Shown piece after piece: positions 24,238 through 37,500 of a stretch of DNA of 64,000 nucleotides. Origin of the DNA: Siphonodentalium dalli (Eukaryota; Mollusca; Scaphopoda; Gadilida; Siphonodentaliidae); assembly GCA_032622095.1 (NCBI GenBank), contig CP136068.1, forward strand, positions 4,687,314 to 4,751,313. The letters run 5' to 3'. Under the pieces are notes generated by a model. The model had not been told where the DNA came from. It did not search any database and worked only from the letters and a program-made list of their open reading frames with translations. Both the position numbers and the translations under genes were made by a program. Every line of letters starts with the position of its first letter. The first letter of the stretch is position 1.

Positions 24238-26178
24238 TTATACTTCCATGGTGTAACCAAGGAAGTATATTGTTTTTCTACTGCGGCCGTTTTCTGTTTA
24301 ATTGGAAATACTCAGAAACTAATGGGAGGAGGACCGCGAAATCTCTAGCGAATGAAGGCATCTAAGGTCTACTAAAAATAATGGTATCCGGATGTTGGTC
24401 CAATATCTTTTAACAGAGTTATGGCCCTTTTTCGATTATTTTTCATTATTATTATTATTATTATTATACTACAGTATTTTTCAACGCCCAAATCTCGGAA
24501 TGTATTAGTACTAGACAACTCAAGTTTGGTAAGTATCTTGAGGTAAATGAGTTCTATGCCTTTGGCTCATAACGGATATTGTCCGCATTTACCCCGTGGA
24601 GTTATCTCCCTTTATATGAAAAAATTTCATTTTATTATCTCGGAAATTATAAGGAGCAGAGCATCGAAAATTGGACTGTATGCACATCTCGATATGCCCT
24701 ACTGCCCACGGGCATCAGAACTTGTGTCCGCGCTTTCCCTGAGGAGTTACCTCCCATAGTTGGCAAACCTCTATTTGATTGTACTCTGTTGTCCTCTTGT
24801 ATCATTCCAGATAACTGCATGTGGTTTTCATAGTCGTGTTGACCGTTGTCAGTTTAGTCAGAGAAGGAAAATTTGACAGGGTCGGACATATATTTTGACA
24901 CTGGGGGTGGGGTGTAAATTTTTTGAAAAATAAAATTTTGATTGACATTCATATATTTAAGTTTATGTATTTCCCGAACGAAAACAAACTCATACCGGAA
25001 AGGATTTTTGAAATCCGAGAAGAAATGCAAGAGTTACGGGCCCTCAAAGTTTGCAATTTGGGCCCATGTGCTTGATAACACATCTCCTCCGAAGATGTCG
25101 AAGTTTGGATGTCAGCTGATACGCCAACGTGTGCGGACGGAAGAGGGCACGCGGTGGGCCAAATTTTGCCAGTGTCGGTTCATTATTGTGGGTCTGGGGA
25201 GGGGTGGTCCGTGGTACCAATTTTTAATTCTTCTCGGAATCAGATGAAACTTGGAATATAACATCTGCAACATCAGCCGATCTAGAAACTGGACGAATTT
25301 CGAAAATCCATCGAAAACTAAAAGAATCGCGGGCCCTCAAACTTTGCAATTTTGGGCCCATGTGCTTGATAACACATCTCCTCCGAAGATATCGAACATA
25401 GGATGTCATCTGATACGAAAATGCGTACGGACTGGAGACGGCACGCGGTGGGCCAAATGTTGCCAGTGTCGGTTCATTATTGTGGGTCTGGGGAGGGGTG
25501 GTCCGTGGTGCCGAATTTTAATTCTTCTCGGAATCAGATGAAACTTGGAATATAATATCTGCAACATCAGCCGATCTCGAAGCTGAACACAGATCGTAAA
25601 TACGTTGGAAAATGGCGGAGATTTTGGCCGTACAAGTTTGAATTTGGGCCCATATGCTTTCCAATAATCAAAGTGTTATCCGTATCCAAATCAGATGAAA
25701 TTTATACTATGCAATCTATGTCAGCCGCAAATCACAAAACTGGAAACAACTTTAAAATCCGTTGGAAACTGACGAAGTTACGGGGCCTCAAACTTAGCAG
25801 TTTGTGCCAGGGGTTGTGTTTTCCCAATCCCGTCACCCAATTTCGAGGCAGGGGTGGGGTCACGTCCAAACACTTGAGATCAACCTACACATATTAGGAC
25901 AACATATAATCACCATACTTCATATTTTCCGTCCATAAACTGCGATTCTTTCCACTCATGATTGATCCTATTATTATACTTCCATGGTGTAACCAAGGAA
26001 GTATATTGTTTTTCTACTGCGGCCGTTTTCTGTTTAATTGGAAATACTCAGAAACTAATGGGAGGAGGACCGCGAAATCTCTAGCGAATGAAGGCATCTA
26101 AGGTCTACTAAAAATAATGGTATCCGGATGTTGGTCCAATATCTTTTAACAGAGTTATGGCCCTTTTTCGATTATTTT

Positions 26179-26209
<31 letters not shown>

Positions 26210-27919
26210 ACTACAGTATTTTTCAACGCCCAAATCTCGGAATGTATTAGTACTAGAAAACTCAAGTTTGGTAAGTATGTTGGGGTAAATGAGTTCTATG
26301 CCTTTGGCTCATAACGGATATTGTCCGCATTTACCCCGTGGAGTTATCTCCCTTTATATGAAAAAATGTCATTTTATTATCTCGGAAATTATAAGGAGCA
26401 GAGCATCGAAAATTGGACTGTATACACATCTCGATATGCCCTACTGCCCACGGGCTTCAGAACTTGTGTCCGCGCTTTCCCTGAGGAGTTACCGCCCATA
26501 GTTGGCAAACCTCTATTTGATTGTACTCTGTTGTCCTCTTGTATCATTCCAGATAACTGCATGTGGTTTTCATAGTCGTGTTGACCGTTGTCAGTTTAGT
26601 CAGAGAAGGAAATTTTGACAGGGTCGGACATATATTTTGACACTGGGGTGGGGGGCAAATTGTTTGCAAAATAAAATTTTGATTGACATTCATATATTTA
26701 AGTTTATGTATTTCCCGAACGAAAACAAACTCATACCGGAAAGGATTTTTGAAATCCGAGAAGAAATGCAAGAGTTACGGGCCCTCAAAGTTTGCAATTT
26801 GGGCCCATGTGCTTGATAACACATCTCCTCCGAAGATGTCGAAGTTTGGATGTCAGCTGATACGCCAACGTGTGCGGACGGAAGAGGGCACGCGGTGGGC
26901 CAAATTTTGCCAGTGTCGGTTCATTATTGTGGGTCTGGGGAGGGGTGGTCCGTGGTACCAATTTTTAATTCTTCTCGGAATCAGATGAAACTTGGAATAT
27001 AACATCTGCAACATCAGCCGATCTAGAAACTGGACGAATTTCGAAAATCCATCGAAAACTAAAAGAATCGCGGGCCCTCAAACTTTGCAATTTTGGGCCC
27101 ATGTGCTTGATAACACATCTCCTCCGAAGATATCGAACATAGGATGTCATCTGATACGAAAATGCGTACGGACTGGAGACGGCACGCGGTGGGCCAAATG
27201 TTGCCAGTGTCGGTTCATTATTGTGGGTCTGGGGAGGGGTGGTCCGTGGTGCCGAATTTTAATTCTTCTCGGAATCAGATGAAACTTGGAATATAATATC
27301 TGCAACATCAGCCGATCTCGAAGCTGAACACAGATCGTAAATACGTTGGAAAATGGCGGAGATTTTGGCCGTACAAGTTTGAATTTGGGCCCATATGCTT
27401 TCCAATAATCAAAGTGTTATCCGTATCCAAATCAGATGAAATTTATACTATGCAATCTATGTCAGCCGCAAATCACAAAACTGGAAACAACTTTAAAATC
27501 CGTTGGAAACTGACGAAGTTACGGGGCCTCAAACTTAGCAGTTTGTGCCAGGGGTTGTGTTTTCCCAATCCCGTCACCCAATTTCGAGGCAGGGGTGGGG
27601 TCACGTCCAAACACTTGAGATCAACCTACACATATTAGGACAACATATAATCACCATACTTCATATTTTCCGTCCATAAACTGCGATTCTTTCCACTCAT
27701 GATTGATCCTATTATTATACTTCCATGGTGTAACCAAGGAAGTATATTGTTTTTCTACTGCGGCCGTTTTCTGTTTAATTGGAAATACTCAGAAACTAAT
27801 GGGAGGAGGACCGCGAAATCTCTAGCGAATGAAGGCATCTAAGGTCTACTAAAAATAATGGTATCCGGATGTTGGTCCAATATCTTTTAACAGAGTTATG
27901 GCCCTTTTTCGATTATTTT

Positions 27920-27950
<31 letters not shown>

Positions 27951-29660
27951 ACTACAGTATTTTTCAACGCCCAAATCTCGGAATGTATTAGTACTAGAAA
28001 ACTCAAGTTTGGTAAGTATGTTGGGGTAAATGAGTTCTATGCCTTTGGCTCATAACGGATATTGTCCGCATTTACCCCGTGGAGTTATCTCCCTTTATAT
28101 GAAAAAATGTCATTTTATTATCTCGGAAATTATAAGGAGCAGAGCATCGAAAATTGGACTGTATACACATCTCGATATGCCCTACTGCCCACGGGCTTCA
28201 GAACTTGTGTCCGCGCTTTCCCTGAGGAGTTACCGCCCATAGTTGGCAAACCTCTATTTGATTGTACTCTGTTGTCCTCTTGTATCATTCCAGATAACTG
28301 CATGTGGTTTTCATAGTCGTGTTGACCGTTGTCAGTTTAGTCAGAGAAGGAAATTTTGACAGGGTCGGACATATATTTTGACACTGGGGTGGGGGGCAAA
28401 TTGTTTGCAAAATAAAATTTTGATTGACATTCATATATTTAAGTTTATGTATTTCCCGAACGAAAACAAACTCATACCGGAAAGGATTTTTGAAATCCGA
28501 GAAGAAATGCAAGAGTTACGGGCCCTCAAAGTTTGCAATTTGGGCCCATGTGCTTGATAACACATCTCCTCCGAAGATGTCGAAGTTTGGATGTCAGCTG
28601 ATACGCCAACGTGTGCGGACGGAAGAGGGCACGCGGTGGGCCAAATTTTGCCAGTGTCGGTTCATTATTGTGGGTCTGGGGAGGGGTGGTCCGTGGTACC
28701 AATTTTTAATTCTTCTCGGAATCAGATGAAACTTGGAATATAACATCTGCAACATCAGCCGATCTAGAAACTGGACGAATTTCGAAAATCCATCGAAAAC
28801 TAAAAGAATCGCGGGCCCTCAAACTTTGCAATTTTGGGCCCATGTGCTTGATAACACATCTCCTCCGAAGATATCGAACATAGGATGTCATCTGATACGA
28901 AAATGCGTACGGACTGGAGACGGCACGCGGTGGGCCAAATGTTGCCAGTGTCGGTTCATTATTGTGGGTCTGGGGAGGGGTGGTCCGTGGTGCCGAATTT
29001 TAATTCTTCTCGGAATCAGATGAAACTTGGAATATAATATCTGCAACATCAGCCGATCTCGAAGCTGAACACAGATCGTAAATACGTTGGAAAATGGCGG
29101 AGATTTTGGCCGTACAAGTTTGAATTTGGGCCCATATGCTTTCCAATAATCAAAGTGTTATCCGTATCCAAATCAGATGAAATTTATACTATGCAATCTA
29201 TGTCAGCCGCAAATCACAAAACTGGAAACAACTTTAAAATCCGTTGGAAACTGACGAAGTTACGGGGCCTCAAACTTAGCAGTTTGTGCCAGGGGTTGTG
29301 TTTTCCCAATCCCGTCACCCAATTTCGAGGCAGGGGTGGGGTCACGTCCAAACACTTGAGATCAACCTACACATATTAGGACAACATATAATCACCATAC
29401 TTCATATTTTCCGTCCATAAACTGCGATTCTTTCCACTCATGATTGATCCTATTATTATACTTCCATGGTGTAACCAAGGAAGTATATTGTTTTTCTACT
29501 GCGGCCGTTTTCTGTTTAATTGGAAATACTCAGAAACTAATGGGAGGAGGACCGCGAAATCTCTAGCGAATGAAGGCATCTAAGGTCTACTAAAAATAAT
29601 GGTATCCGGATGTTGGTCCAATATCTTTTAACAGAGTTATGGCCCTTTTTCGATTATTTT

Positions 29661-29691
<31 letters not shown>

Positions 29692-31401
29692 ACTACAGTA
29701 TTTTTCAACGCCCAAATCTCGGAATGTATTAGTACTAGAAAACTCAAGTTTGGTAAGTATGTTGGGGTAAATGAGTTCTATGCCTTTGGCTCATAACGGA
29801 TATTGTCCGCATTTACCCCGTGGAGTTATCTCCCTTTATATGAAAAAATGTCATTTTATTATCTCGGAAATTATAAGGAGCAGAGCATCGAAAATTGGAC
29901 TGTATACACATCTCGATATGCCCTACTGCCCACGGGCTTCAGAACTTGTGTCCGCGCTTTCCCTGAGGAGTTACCGCCCATAGTTGGCAAACCTCTATTT
30001 GATTGTACTCTGTTGTCCTCTTGTATCATTCCAGATAACTGCATGTGGTTTTCATAGTCGTGTTGACCGTTGTCAGTTTAGTCAGAGAAGGAAATTTTGA
30101 CAGGGTCGGACATATATTTTGACACTGGGGTGGGGGGCAAATTGTTTGCAAAATAAAATTTTGATTGACATTCATATATTTAAGTTTATGTATTTCCCGA
30201 ACGAAAACAAACTCATACCGGAAAGGATTTTTGAAATCCGAGAAGAAATGCAAGAGTTACGGGCCCTCAAAGTTTGCAATTTGGGCCCATGTGCTTGATA
30301 ACACATCTCCTCCGAAGATGTCGAAGTTTGGATGTCAGCTGATACGCCAACGTGTGCGGACGGAAGAGGGCACGCGGTGGGCCAAATTTTGCCAGTGTCG
30401 GTTCATTATTGTGGGTCTGGGGAGGGGTGGTCCGTGGTACCAATTTTTAATTCTTCTCGGAATCAGATGAAACTTGGAATATAACATCTGCAACATCAGC
30501 CGATCTAGAAACTGGACGAATTTCGAAAATCCATCGAAAACTAAAAGAATCGCGGGCCCTCAAACTTTGCAATTTTGGGCCCATGTGCTTGATAACACAT
30601 CTCCTCCGAAGATATCGAACATAGGATGTCATCTGATACGAAAATGCGTACGGACTGGAGACGGCACGCGGTGGGCCAAATGTTGCCAGTGTCGGTTCAT
30701 TATTGTGGGTCTGGGGAGGGGTGGTCCGTGGTGCCGAATTTTAATTCTTCTCGGAATCAGATGAAACTTGGAATATAATATCTGCAACATCAGCCGATCT
30801 CGAAGCTGAACACAGATCGTAAATACGTTGGAAAATGGCGGAGATTTTGGCCGTACAAGTTTGAATTTGGGCCCATATGCTTTCCAATAATCAAAGTGTT
30901 ATCCGTATCCAAATCAGATGAAATTTATACTATGCAATCTATGTCAGCCGCAAATCACAAAACTGGAAACAACTTTAAAATCCGTTGGAAACTGACGAAG
31001 TTACGGGGCCTCAAACTTAGCAGTTTGTGCCAGGGGTTGTGTTTTCCCAATCCCGTCACCCAATTTCGAGGCAGGGGTGGGGTCACGTCCAAACACTTGA
31101 GATCAACCTACACATATTAGGACAACATATAATCACCATACTTCATATTTTCCGTCCATAAACTGCGATTCTTTCCACTCATGATTGATCCTATTATTAT
31201 ACTTCCATGGTGTAACCAAGGAAGTATATTGTTTTTCTACTGCGGCCGTTTTCTGTTTAATTGGAAATACTCAGAAACTAATGGGAGGAGGACCGCGAAA
31301 TCTCTAGCGAATGAAGGCATCTAAGGTCTACTAAAAATAATGGTATCCGGATGTTGGTCCAATATCTTTTAACAGAGTTATGGCCCTTTTTCGATTATTT
31401 T

Positions 31402-31432
<31 letters not shown>

Positions 31433-32060
31433 ACTACAGTATTTTTCAACGCCCAAATCTCGGAATGTATTAGTACTAGAAAACTCAAGTTTGGTAAGTA
31501 TGTTGGGGTAAATGAGTTCTATGCCTTTGGCTCATAACGGATATTGTCCGCATTTACCCCGTGGAGTTATCTCCCTTTATATGAAAAAATGTCATTTTAT
31601 TATCTCGGAAATTATAAGGAGCAGAGCATCGAAAATTGGACTGTATACACATCTCGATATGCCCTACTGCCCACGGGCTTCAGAACTTGTGTCCGCGCTT
31701 TCCCTGAGGAGTTACCGCCCATAGTTGGCAAACCTCTATTTGATTGTACTCTGTTGTCCTCTTGTATCATTCCAGATAACTGCATGTGGTTTTCATAGTC
31801 GTGTTGACCGTTGTCAGTTTAGTCAGAGAAGGAAATTTTGACAGGGTCGGACATATATTTTGACACTGGGGTGGGGGGCAAATTGTTTGCAAAATAAAAT
31901 TTTGATTGACATTCATATATTTAAGTTTATGTATTTCCCGAACGAAAACAAACTCATACCGGAAAGGATTTTTGAAATCCGAGAAGAAATGCAAGAGTTA
32001 CGGGCCCTCAAAGTTTGCAATTTGGGCCCATGTGCTTGATAACACATCTCCTCCGAAGAT
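24238..32060 (+). repeat. C array: 1736/1741-bp units
   Basis: Units start at 24241 (1736 bp), 25977, 27718, 29459 (1741 bp each) and 31200 (cut at 32060 after 861 bp). The first copy is the most diverged: GTAAGTATCTTGAGG, AAAAAATTTCATTTT, GAGTTACCTCCCATAG and a GGGGGTGGGGTGTAAA block not seen in later copies. Later copies carry GACTGTATACACATC and GGGCTTCAG. The internal ~290-bp module appears twice (GGCCCTCAAA at about 25040 and 25333 in copy 1), followed by two more diverged modules. No credible gene. Confidence 0.97.
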
Positions 32061-32965
32061 TCAGATTATGCTACACGCGAAACGGAGATGACTTTTGGGA
32101 AATCCAGAGTCCAAAACGGATCCAAATCGACCTGTCCCAGAAAAGTCGTTCATTTTGTTTTCACTTTTTGAAAAAGGCTCCAATATTTCAACCAAAACTT
32201 TTGGACTTAGAACATTATTTTTTTCTCAGTCAAATGAAAAGAGCTCTTCAAAATAATTCCGCTTATATATATAATATATATTATCTATATATACGCCAAA
32301 AATTTGTCACTCCCCTCTCTCCTTCCTCCGGCTACCCCATCCTCCGTGGGATGGAACCTACCTCCGATTCGAATACACCCGTCTTGCCGCGGGCCATTCT
32401 CATTCCTCTACCAGAGAACTGATAGAACGCCCGTCGAATTCCAACAATCATTTCCAGAGTGCTATATTGGTATGAGTTCATATCGGAGCCGTTATAAAGC
32501 AAATAACTTGGATTTTAATATAAACCCACCTATTCGTAAATTGTGTAGCCCATGGTGTGTGGTAAATTATCATTTTATCGTGTATAGTGTGTCATGAGCT
32601 ATCTGCGTGCGTGCATTTCACTTTTGTATTTTCTTTCGCATCTTCAACGCACTGCATATCATATACAACCAAACAAAATACAAACATTACATTAATTTGA
32701 TCACACAAGACTTCGTTATATGGTGTATATTTCTACTAACGTAATGACGACGTATAGCCAATTATTCCATTTGCGATAACAACGATAAACACATAGAAAC
32801 ATGCAAACATCATCAGTTTCGTAAGATCAATTTGTATATTGTTTATATTCTAGTTATTTATCGAATATAAAAAGCATCTTTACATTATCTTTAGTTTGGT
32901 ATTATTCGTATTTGATGATTAAAATACACCAAAACATGTTAAAAATAAAAAATAAAAAAAGATAA

Positions 32966-33040
32966 TTTGACGGGATTCGAACTCACGTCGCAATAAAACA
33001 CAAACTGAATGTTTGACGCTCTCTCCACTCGGCTACGCAC
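32966..33040 (-). repeat. tRNA-like SINE head, E2 copy 1
   Basis: Minus-strand A-box-like TAGCCGAGTGG and B-box-like AGTTCGAATCC about 50 bp apart. Uninterrupted, and therefore the empty site for the hAT insertion of E1. Stems are degenerate; not a functional tRNA. Confidence 0.6.
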
Positions 33041-33236
33041 TACGCTGTTAATTTATAAGAAAATATATTAGTATTAAATATGTAGGCATATAACTGTGTA
33101 TATTTAAACTTTATATCCAAACTGATTGAAATCGAATATAAAAAGCATCTTTACATTATCTTTAGTTTGGTATTATTCGTATTTGATGATTAAAATACAC
33201 CAAAACATGTTAAAAATAAAAAATAAAAAAAGATAA

Positions 33237-33311
33237 TTTGACGGGATTCGAACTCACGTCGCAATAAAAACACAAACTGAAGGTTTGACGCTCTGACCAC
33301 TCGACTACGCA
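33237..33311 (-). repeat. tRNA-like SINE head, E2 copy 2
   Basis: Second copy from the tandem duplication. It differs by an extra A and by GACCACTCGACTACGCACTG on the plus strand in the A-box region, which weakens the box. Confidence 0.58.
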
Positions 33312-34189
33312 CTGCGCTATTAATTTATAAGAAAATATATTAGTATTAAATATATAGGCATATAACTGTGTATATTTAAACTTTATATCCAAACTGATTG
33401 AAATGCGTGACTATATATATATACCCCTTTCCGCTATACGGGGAACAGGAAAATGCACCTATTCTTCCCACCAAATCCAAAAGGGCTAATTAAAGAGCAA
33501 GGTAATGCCGTAGCAGGTACATTTGGATATTCTATTCACGCCCCCCCCCCCAAATCTTGACCGCTATACTTCAAATTCAAACATCGAGAATTTTTTTTTT
33601 GACGAGTACATCTGATAGCTAGTGTTCACGCGCATCTAGAGCGCAATTTTCTAATTTTCAGATGGAACGGAACGGTTTACGCGTGACAACGCTATATATC
33701 ATAAATATGTATACTTCTGTAGTCTATCACTAGCCGATTTTTAGCCCCAAATCCAAACGGGCCGATGTAGGAGCGAGTTTAATGCGGTGGTACATAAGCC
33801 GGTATACTGTAGGTATGACTCTAAAATTTGACCTCTCTAATATAAACGCAACCTGCTCAAGGGAGTGTTTGTGTCGGGTGGGTTCAGATTTGGAAAATTT
33901 CACCGAAGATCAAATGGGCAAAATTACTCCGAAAATCATATATTGAGATAAAAACTTTTCGATGAGTGGATGTGATAAGTAGTATATAAACGCAAGATTA
34001 GTACACTTTTTAATGATTTATATTGAACGGTTTAACCCTGGTAGCGTATAACGTTGTGACGGGTGATATATATTACTCAAATTCAAACCCTCTCTTCATG
34101 ACGCAAATTCAAACGGACTTAGCAAGAAGCAAGGCAAATGCATGAATATGCTCACCGATATACTATATAGGTATGTCCGCTCTACTGTA

Positions 34190-34460
34190 AAAGTAACATA
34201 TTGTCACGATTTGACCTGTCCAAAACACTCCCCGGACAAAAGTTTTCCTAGGTATAAAATTTCGTCGAAATCCGATCGTTTTACTCGATTTGACCTTGAA
34301 CTTACCATTTCGAATGTCAATGTCAGGTCGGGGTCACGACTTGACCCGCCCAAAAGACTCCCCGGACAAAAGTACCCCTAGGTATCAAATTTCGTGGAAA
34401 TCCGCATGTTTTACCCGATTTGACCTTCGATTGACTATTTTGAAGACCAAGGTCAGGTCG
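34190..34460. repeat. GACCTTG-type minisatellite, inverted relative to E1
   Basis: Two monomers with anchors ACTCCCCGGACAAAAG at about 34225 and 34356 (131 bp apart), each followed by CCTAGGTAT and AAATTTCGT. This is the reverse complement of the E1 monomers at 18948-19315. Confidence 0.8.
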
Positions 34461-34485
34461 GGATGGGATGGGATGGGATGGAATA

Positions 34486-34525
34486 CCATGGAAGTATATC
34501 TGATTCCATGGAATCTGACCTCTAG
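34486..34525 (+). other. E2 3' terminus
   Basis: Same as E1: CCATGGAAGTATA (34486-34498), palindrome GATTCCATGGAATC (34502-34515), then ten bases ending in CTAG (34522-34525). A GGGAT-rich run precedes it (34459-34480). Confidence 0.85.
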
Positions 34526-37500
34526 TTATTATTATTATTATACTACAGTATTTTTCAACGCCCAAATCTCGGAATGTATTAGTACTAGAAAACACAAGTT
34601 TGGTAAGTATGTTGGGGTAAATGAGTTCTATGCCTTTGGCTCATAACGGATATTGTCCGCATTTACCCCGTGGAGTTATCTCCCTTTATATGAAAAAATG
34701 TCATTTTATTATCTCGGAAATTATAAGGAGCAGAGCATTGAAAATTGGACTGTATGCACATCTCGATATGCCCTACTGCCCACGGGCATCAGAACTTGTG
34801 TCCGCGCTTTCCCTGAGGAGTTACCGCCCATAGTTGGCAAACCTCTATTTGATTGTACTCTGTTGTCCTCTTGTATCATTCCAGATAACTGCATGTGGTT
34901 TTCATAGTCGTGTTGACCGTTGTCAGTTTAGTCAGAGAAGGAAATTTTGACAGGGTCGGACATATATTTTGACACTGGGGTGGGGGGCAAATTGTTTGCA
35001 AAATAAAATTTTGATTGACATTCATATATTTAAGTTTATGTATTTCCCGAACGAAAACAAACTCATACCGGAAAGGATTTTTGAAATCCGAGAAGAAATG
35101 CAAGAGTTACGGGCCCTCAAAGTTTGCAATTTGGGCCCATGTGCTTGATAACACATCTCCTCCGAAGATGTCGAAGTTTGGATGTCAGCTGATACGCCAA
35201 CGTGTGCGGACGGAAGAGGGCACGCGGTGGGCCAAATTTTGCCAGTGTCGGTTCATTATTGTGGGTCTGGGGAGGGGTGGTCCGTGGTACCAAATTTTAA
35301 TTCTTCTCGGAATCAGATGAAACTTGGAATATAACATCTGCAACATCAGCCGATCTAGAAACTGGAAAAATTTCGAAAATCCATCGAAAACTAAAAGAAT
35401 CGCGGGCCCTCAAACTTTGCAATTTTGGGCCCATGTGCTTGATAACACATCTCCTCCGAAGATATCGAACATAGGATGTCATCTGATACGAAAATGCGTA
35501 CGGACTGGAGACGGCACGCGGTGGGCCAAATTTTGCCAGTGTCGGTTCATTATTGTGGGTCTGGGGAGGGGTGGTCCGTGGTGCCGAATTTTAATTCTTC
35601 TCGGAATCAGATGAAACTTGGAATATAATATCTGCAACATCAGCCGATCTCGAAGCTGAACACAGATCGTAAATACGTTGGAAAATGGCGGAGATTTTGG
35701 CCGTACAAGTTTGAATTTGGGCCCATATGCTTTCCAATAATCAAAGTGTTATCCGTCTCCAAATCAGATGAAATTTATACTATGCAATCTATGTCAGCCG
35801 CAAATCACAAAACTGGAAACAACTTTAAAATCCGTTGGAAACTGACGAAGTTACGGGGCCTCAAACTTAGCAGTTTGTGCCAGGGGTTGATGTTTTCCCA
35901 ATCCCGTCACCCAATTTCGAGGCAGGGGTGGGGTCACGTCCAAACACTTGAGATCAACCTACACATATTAGGACAACATATAATCACCATACTTCATATT
36001 TTCCGTCCATAAACTGCGATTCTTTCCACTCATGATTGATCCTATTATTATACTTCCATGGTGTAACCAAGGAAGTATATTGTTTTTCTACTGCGGCCGT
36101 TTTCTGTTTAATTGGAAATACTCAGAAACTAATGGGAGGAGGACCGCGAAATCTCTAGCGAATGAAGGCATCTAAGGTCTACTAAAAATAATGGTATCCG
36201 GATGTTGGTCCAATATCTTTTAACAGAGTTATGGCCCTTTTTCGATTATTTTTCATTATTATTATTATTATTATTATACTACAGTATTTTTCAACGCCCA
36301 AATCTCGGAATGTATTAGTACTAGAAAACACAAGTTTGGTAAGTATGTTGGGGTAAATGAGTTCTATGCCTTTGGCTCATAACGGATATTGTCCGCATTT
36401 ACCCCGTGGAGTTATCTCCCTTTATATGAAAAAATGTCATTTTATTATCTCGGAAATTATAAGGAGCAGAGCATTGAAAATTGGACTGTATGCACATCTC
36501 GATATGCCCTACTGCCCACGGGCATCAGAACTTGTGTCCGCGCTTTCCCTGAGGAGTTACCGCCCATAGTTGGCAAACCTCTATTTGATTGTACTCTGTT
36601 GTCCTCTTGTATCATTCCAGATAACTGCATGTGGTTTTCATAGTCGTGTTGACCGTTGTCAGTTTAGTCAGAGAAGGAAATTTTGACAGGGTCGGACATA
36701 TATTTTGACACTGGGGTGGGGGGCAAATTGTTTGCAAAATAAAATTTTGATTGACATTCATATATTTAAGTTTATGTATTTCCCGAACGAAAACAAACTC
36801 ATACCGGAAAGGATTTTTGAAATCCGAGAAGAAATGCAAGAGTTACGGGCCCTCAAAGTTTGCAATTTGGGCCCATGTGCTTGATAACACATCTCCTCCG
36901 AAGATGTCGAAGTTTGGATGTCAGCTGATACGCCAACGTGTGCGGACGGAAGAGGGCACGCGGTGGGCCAAATTTTGCCAGTGTCGGTTCATTATTGTGG
37001 GTCTGGGGAGGGGTGGTCCGTGGTACCAAATTTTAATTCTTCTCGGAATCAGATGAAACTTGGAATATAACATCTGCAACATCAGCCGATCTAGAAACTG
37101 GAAAAATTTCGAAAATCCATCGAAAACTAAAAGAATCGCGGGCCCTCAAACTTTGCAATTTTGGGCCCATGTGCTTGATAACACATCTCCTCCGAAGATA
37201 TCGAACATAGGATGTCATCTGATACGAAAATGCGTACGGACTGGAGACGGCACGCGGTGGGCCAAATTTTGCCAGTGTCGGTTCATTATTGTGGGTCTGG
37301 GGAGGGGTGGTCCGTGGTGCCGAATTTTAATTCTTCTCGGAATCAGATGAAACTTGGAATATAATATCTGCAACATCAGCCGATCTCGAAGCTGAACACA
37401 GATCGTAAATACGTTGGAAAATGGCGGAGATTTTGGCCGTACAAGTTTGAATTTGGGCCCATATGCTTTCCAATAATCAAAGTGTTATCCGTCTCCAAAT

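Larger units (their letters stand above)
32861..33403. repeat. 271/272-bp tandem duplication in the E2 tail
   Basis: Copy 1 is 32861-33131 and copy 2 is 33132-33403; both open with TCGAATATAAAAAGCATC and end with CCAAACTGATTGAAA. E1 has one copy (from 17347), so the doubling is specific to E2. Each copy contains a tRNA-like head. Confidence 0.9.
24238..34525 (+). mobile_element. E2: Helitron-like element carrying the C array
   Basis: 10288 bp from TTATACTTCC at 24238 to CTAG at 34525. The left junction is in the ATT tract of an A unit, at exactly the nucleotide used by E1. The right junction is in the ATT tract of a C' unit, at exactly the nucleotide used by E3. Both termini are intact and match each other (5' TATACTTCCATGG; 3' CCATGGAAGTATA at 34486-34498), but the two hosts differ, so this is not a simple insertion as it stands. 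It holds the C array (24238-32060) and a tail (32061-34525) homologous to the E1 tail. No transposase is seen. Confidence 0.72.
32061..34525 (+). other. E2 non-array tail
   Basis: Begins TCAGATTATGCTACACGCG, about 45 bp that E1 lacks, then runs parallel to the E1 tail to ~32843. The 364-bp E1 segment is missing. A 271-bp stretch containing the tRNA-like head is tandemly doubled (32861-33403). After a C11 run (33541-33551) come tail-satellite copies (33471, 33747, about 34103), two inverted GACCTTG-type monomers and the 3' terminus. No gene is recognised. Confidence 0.85.
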
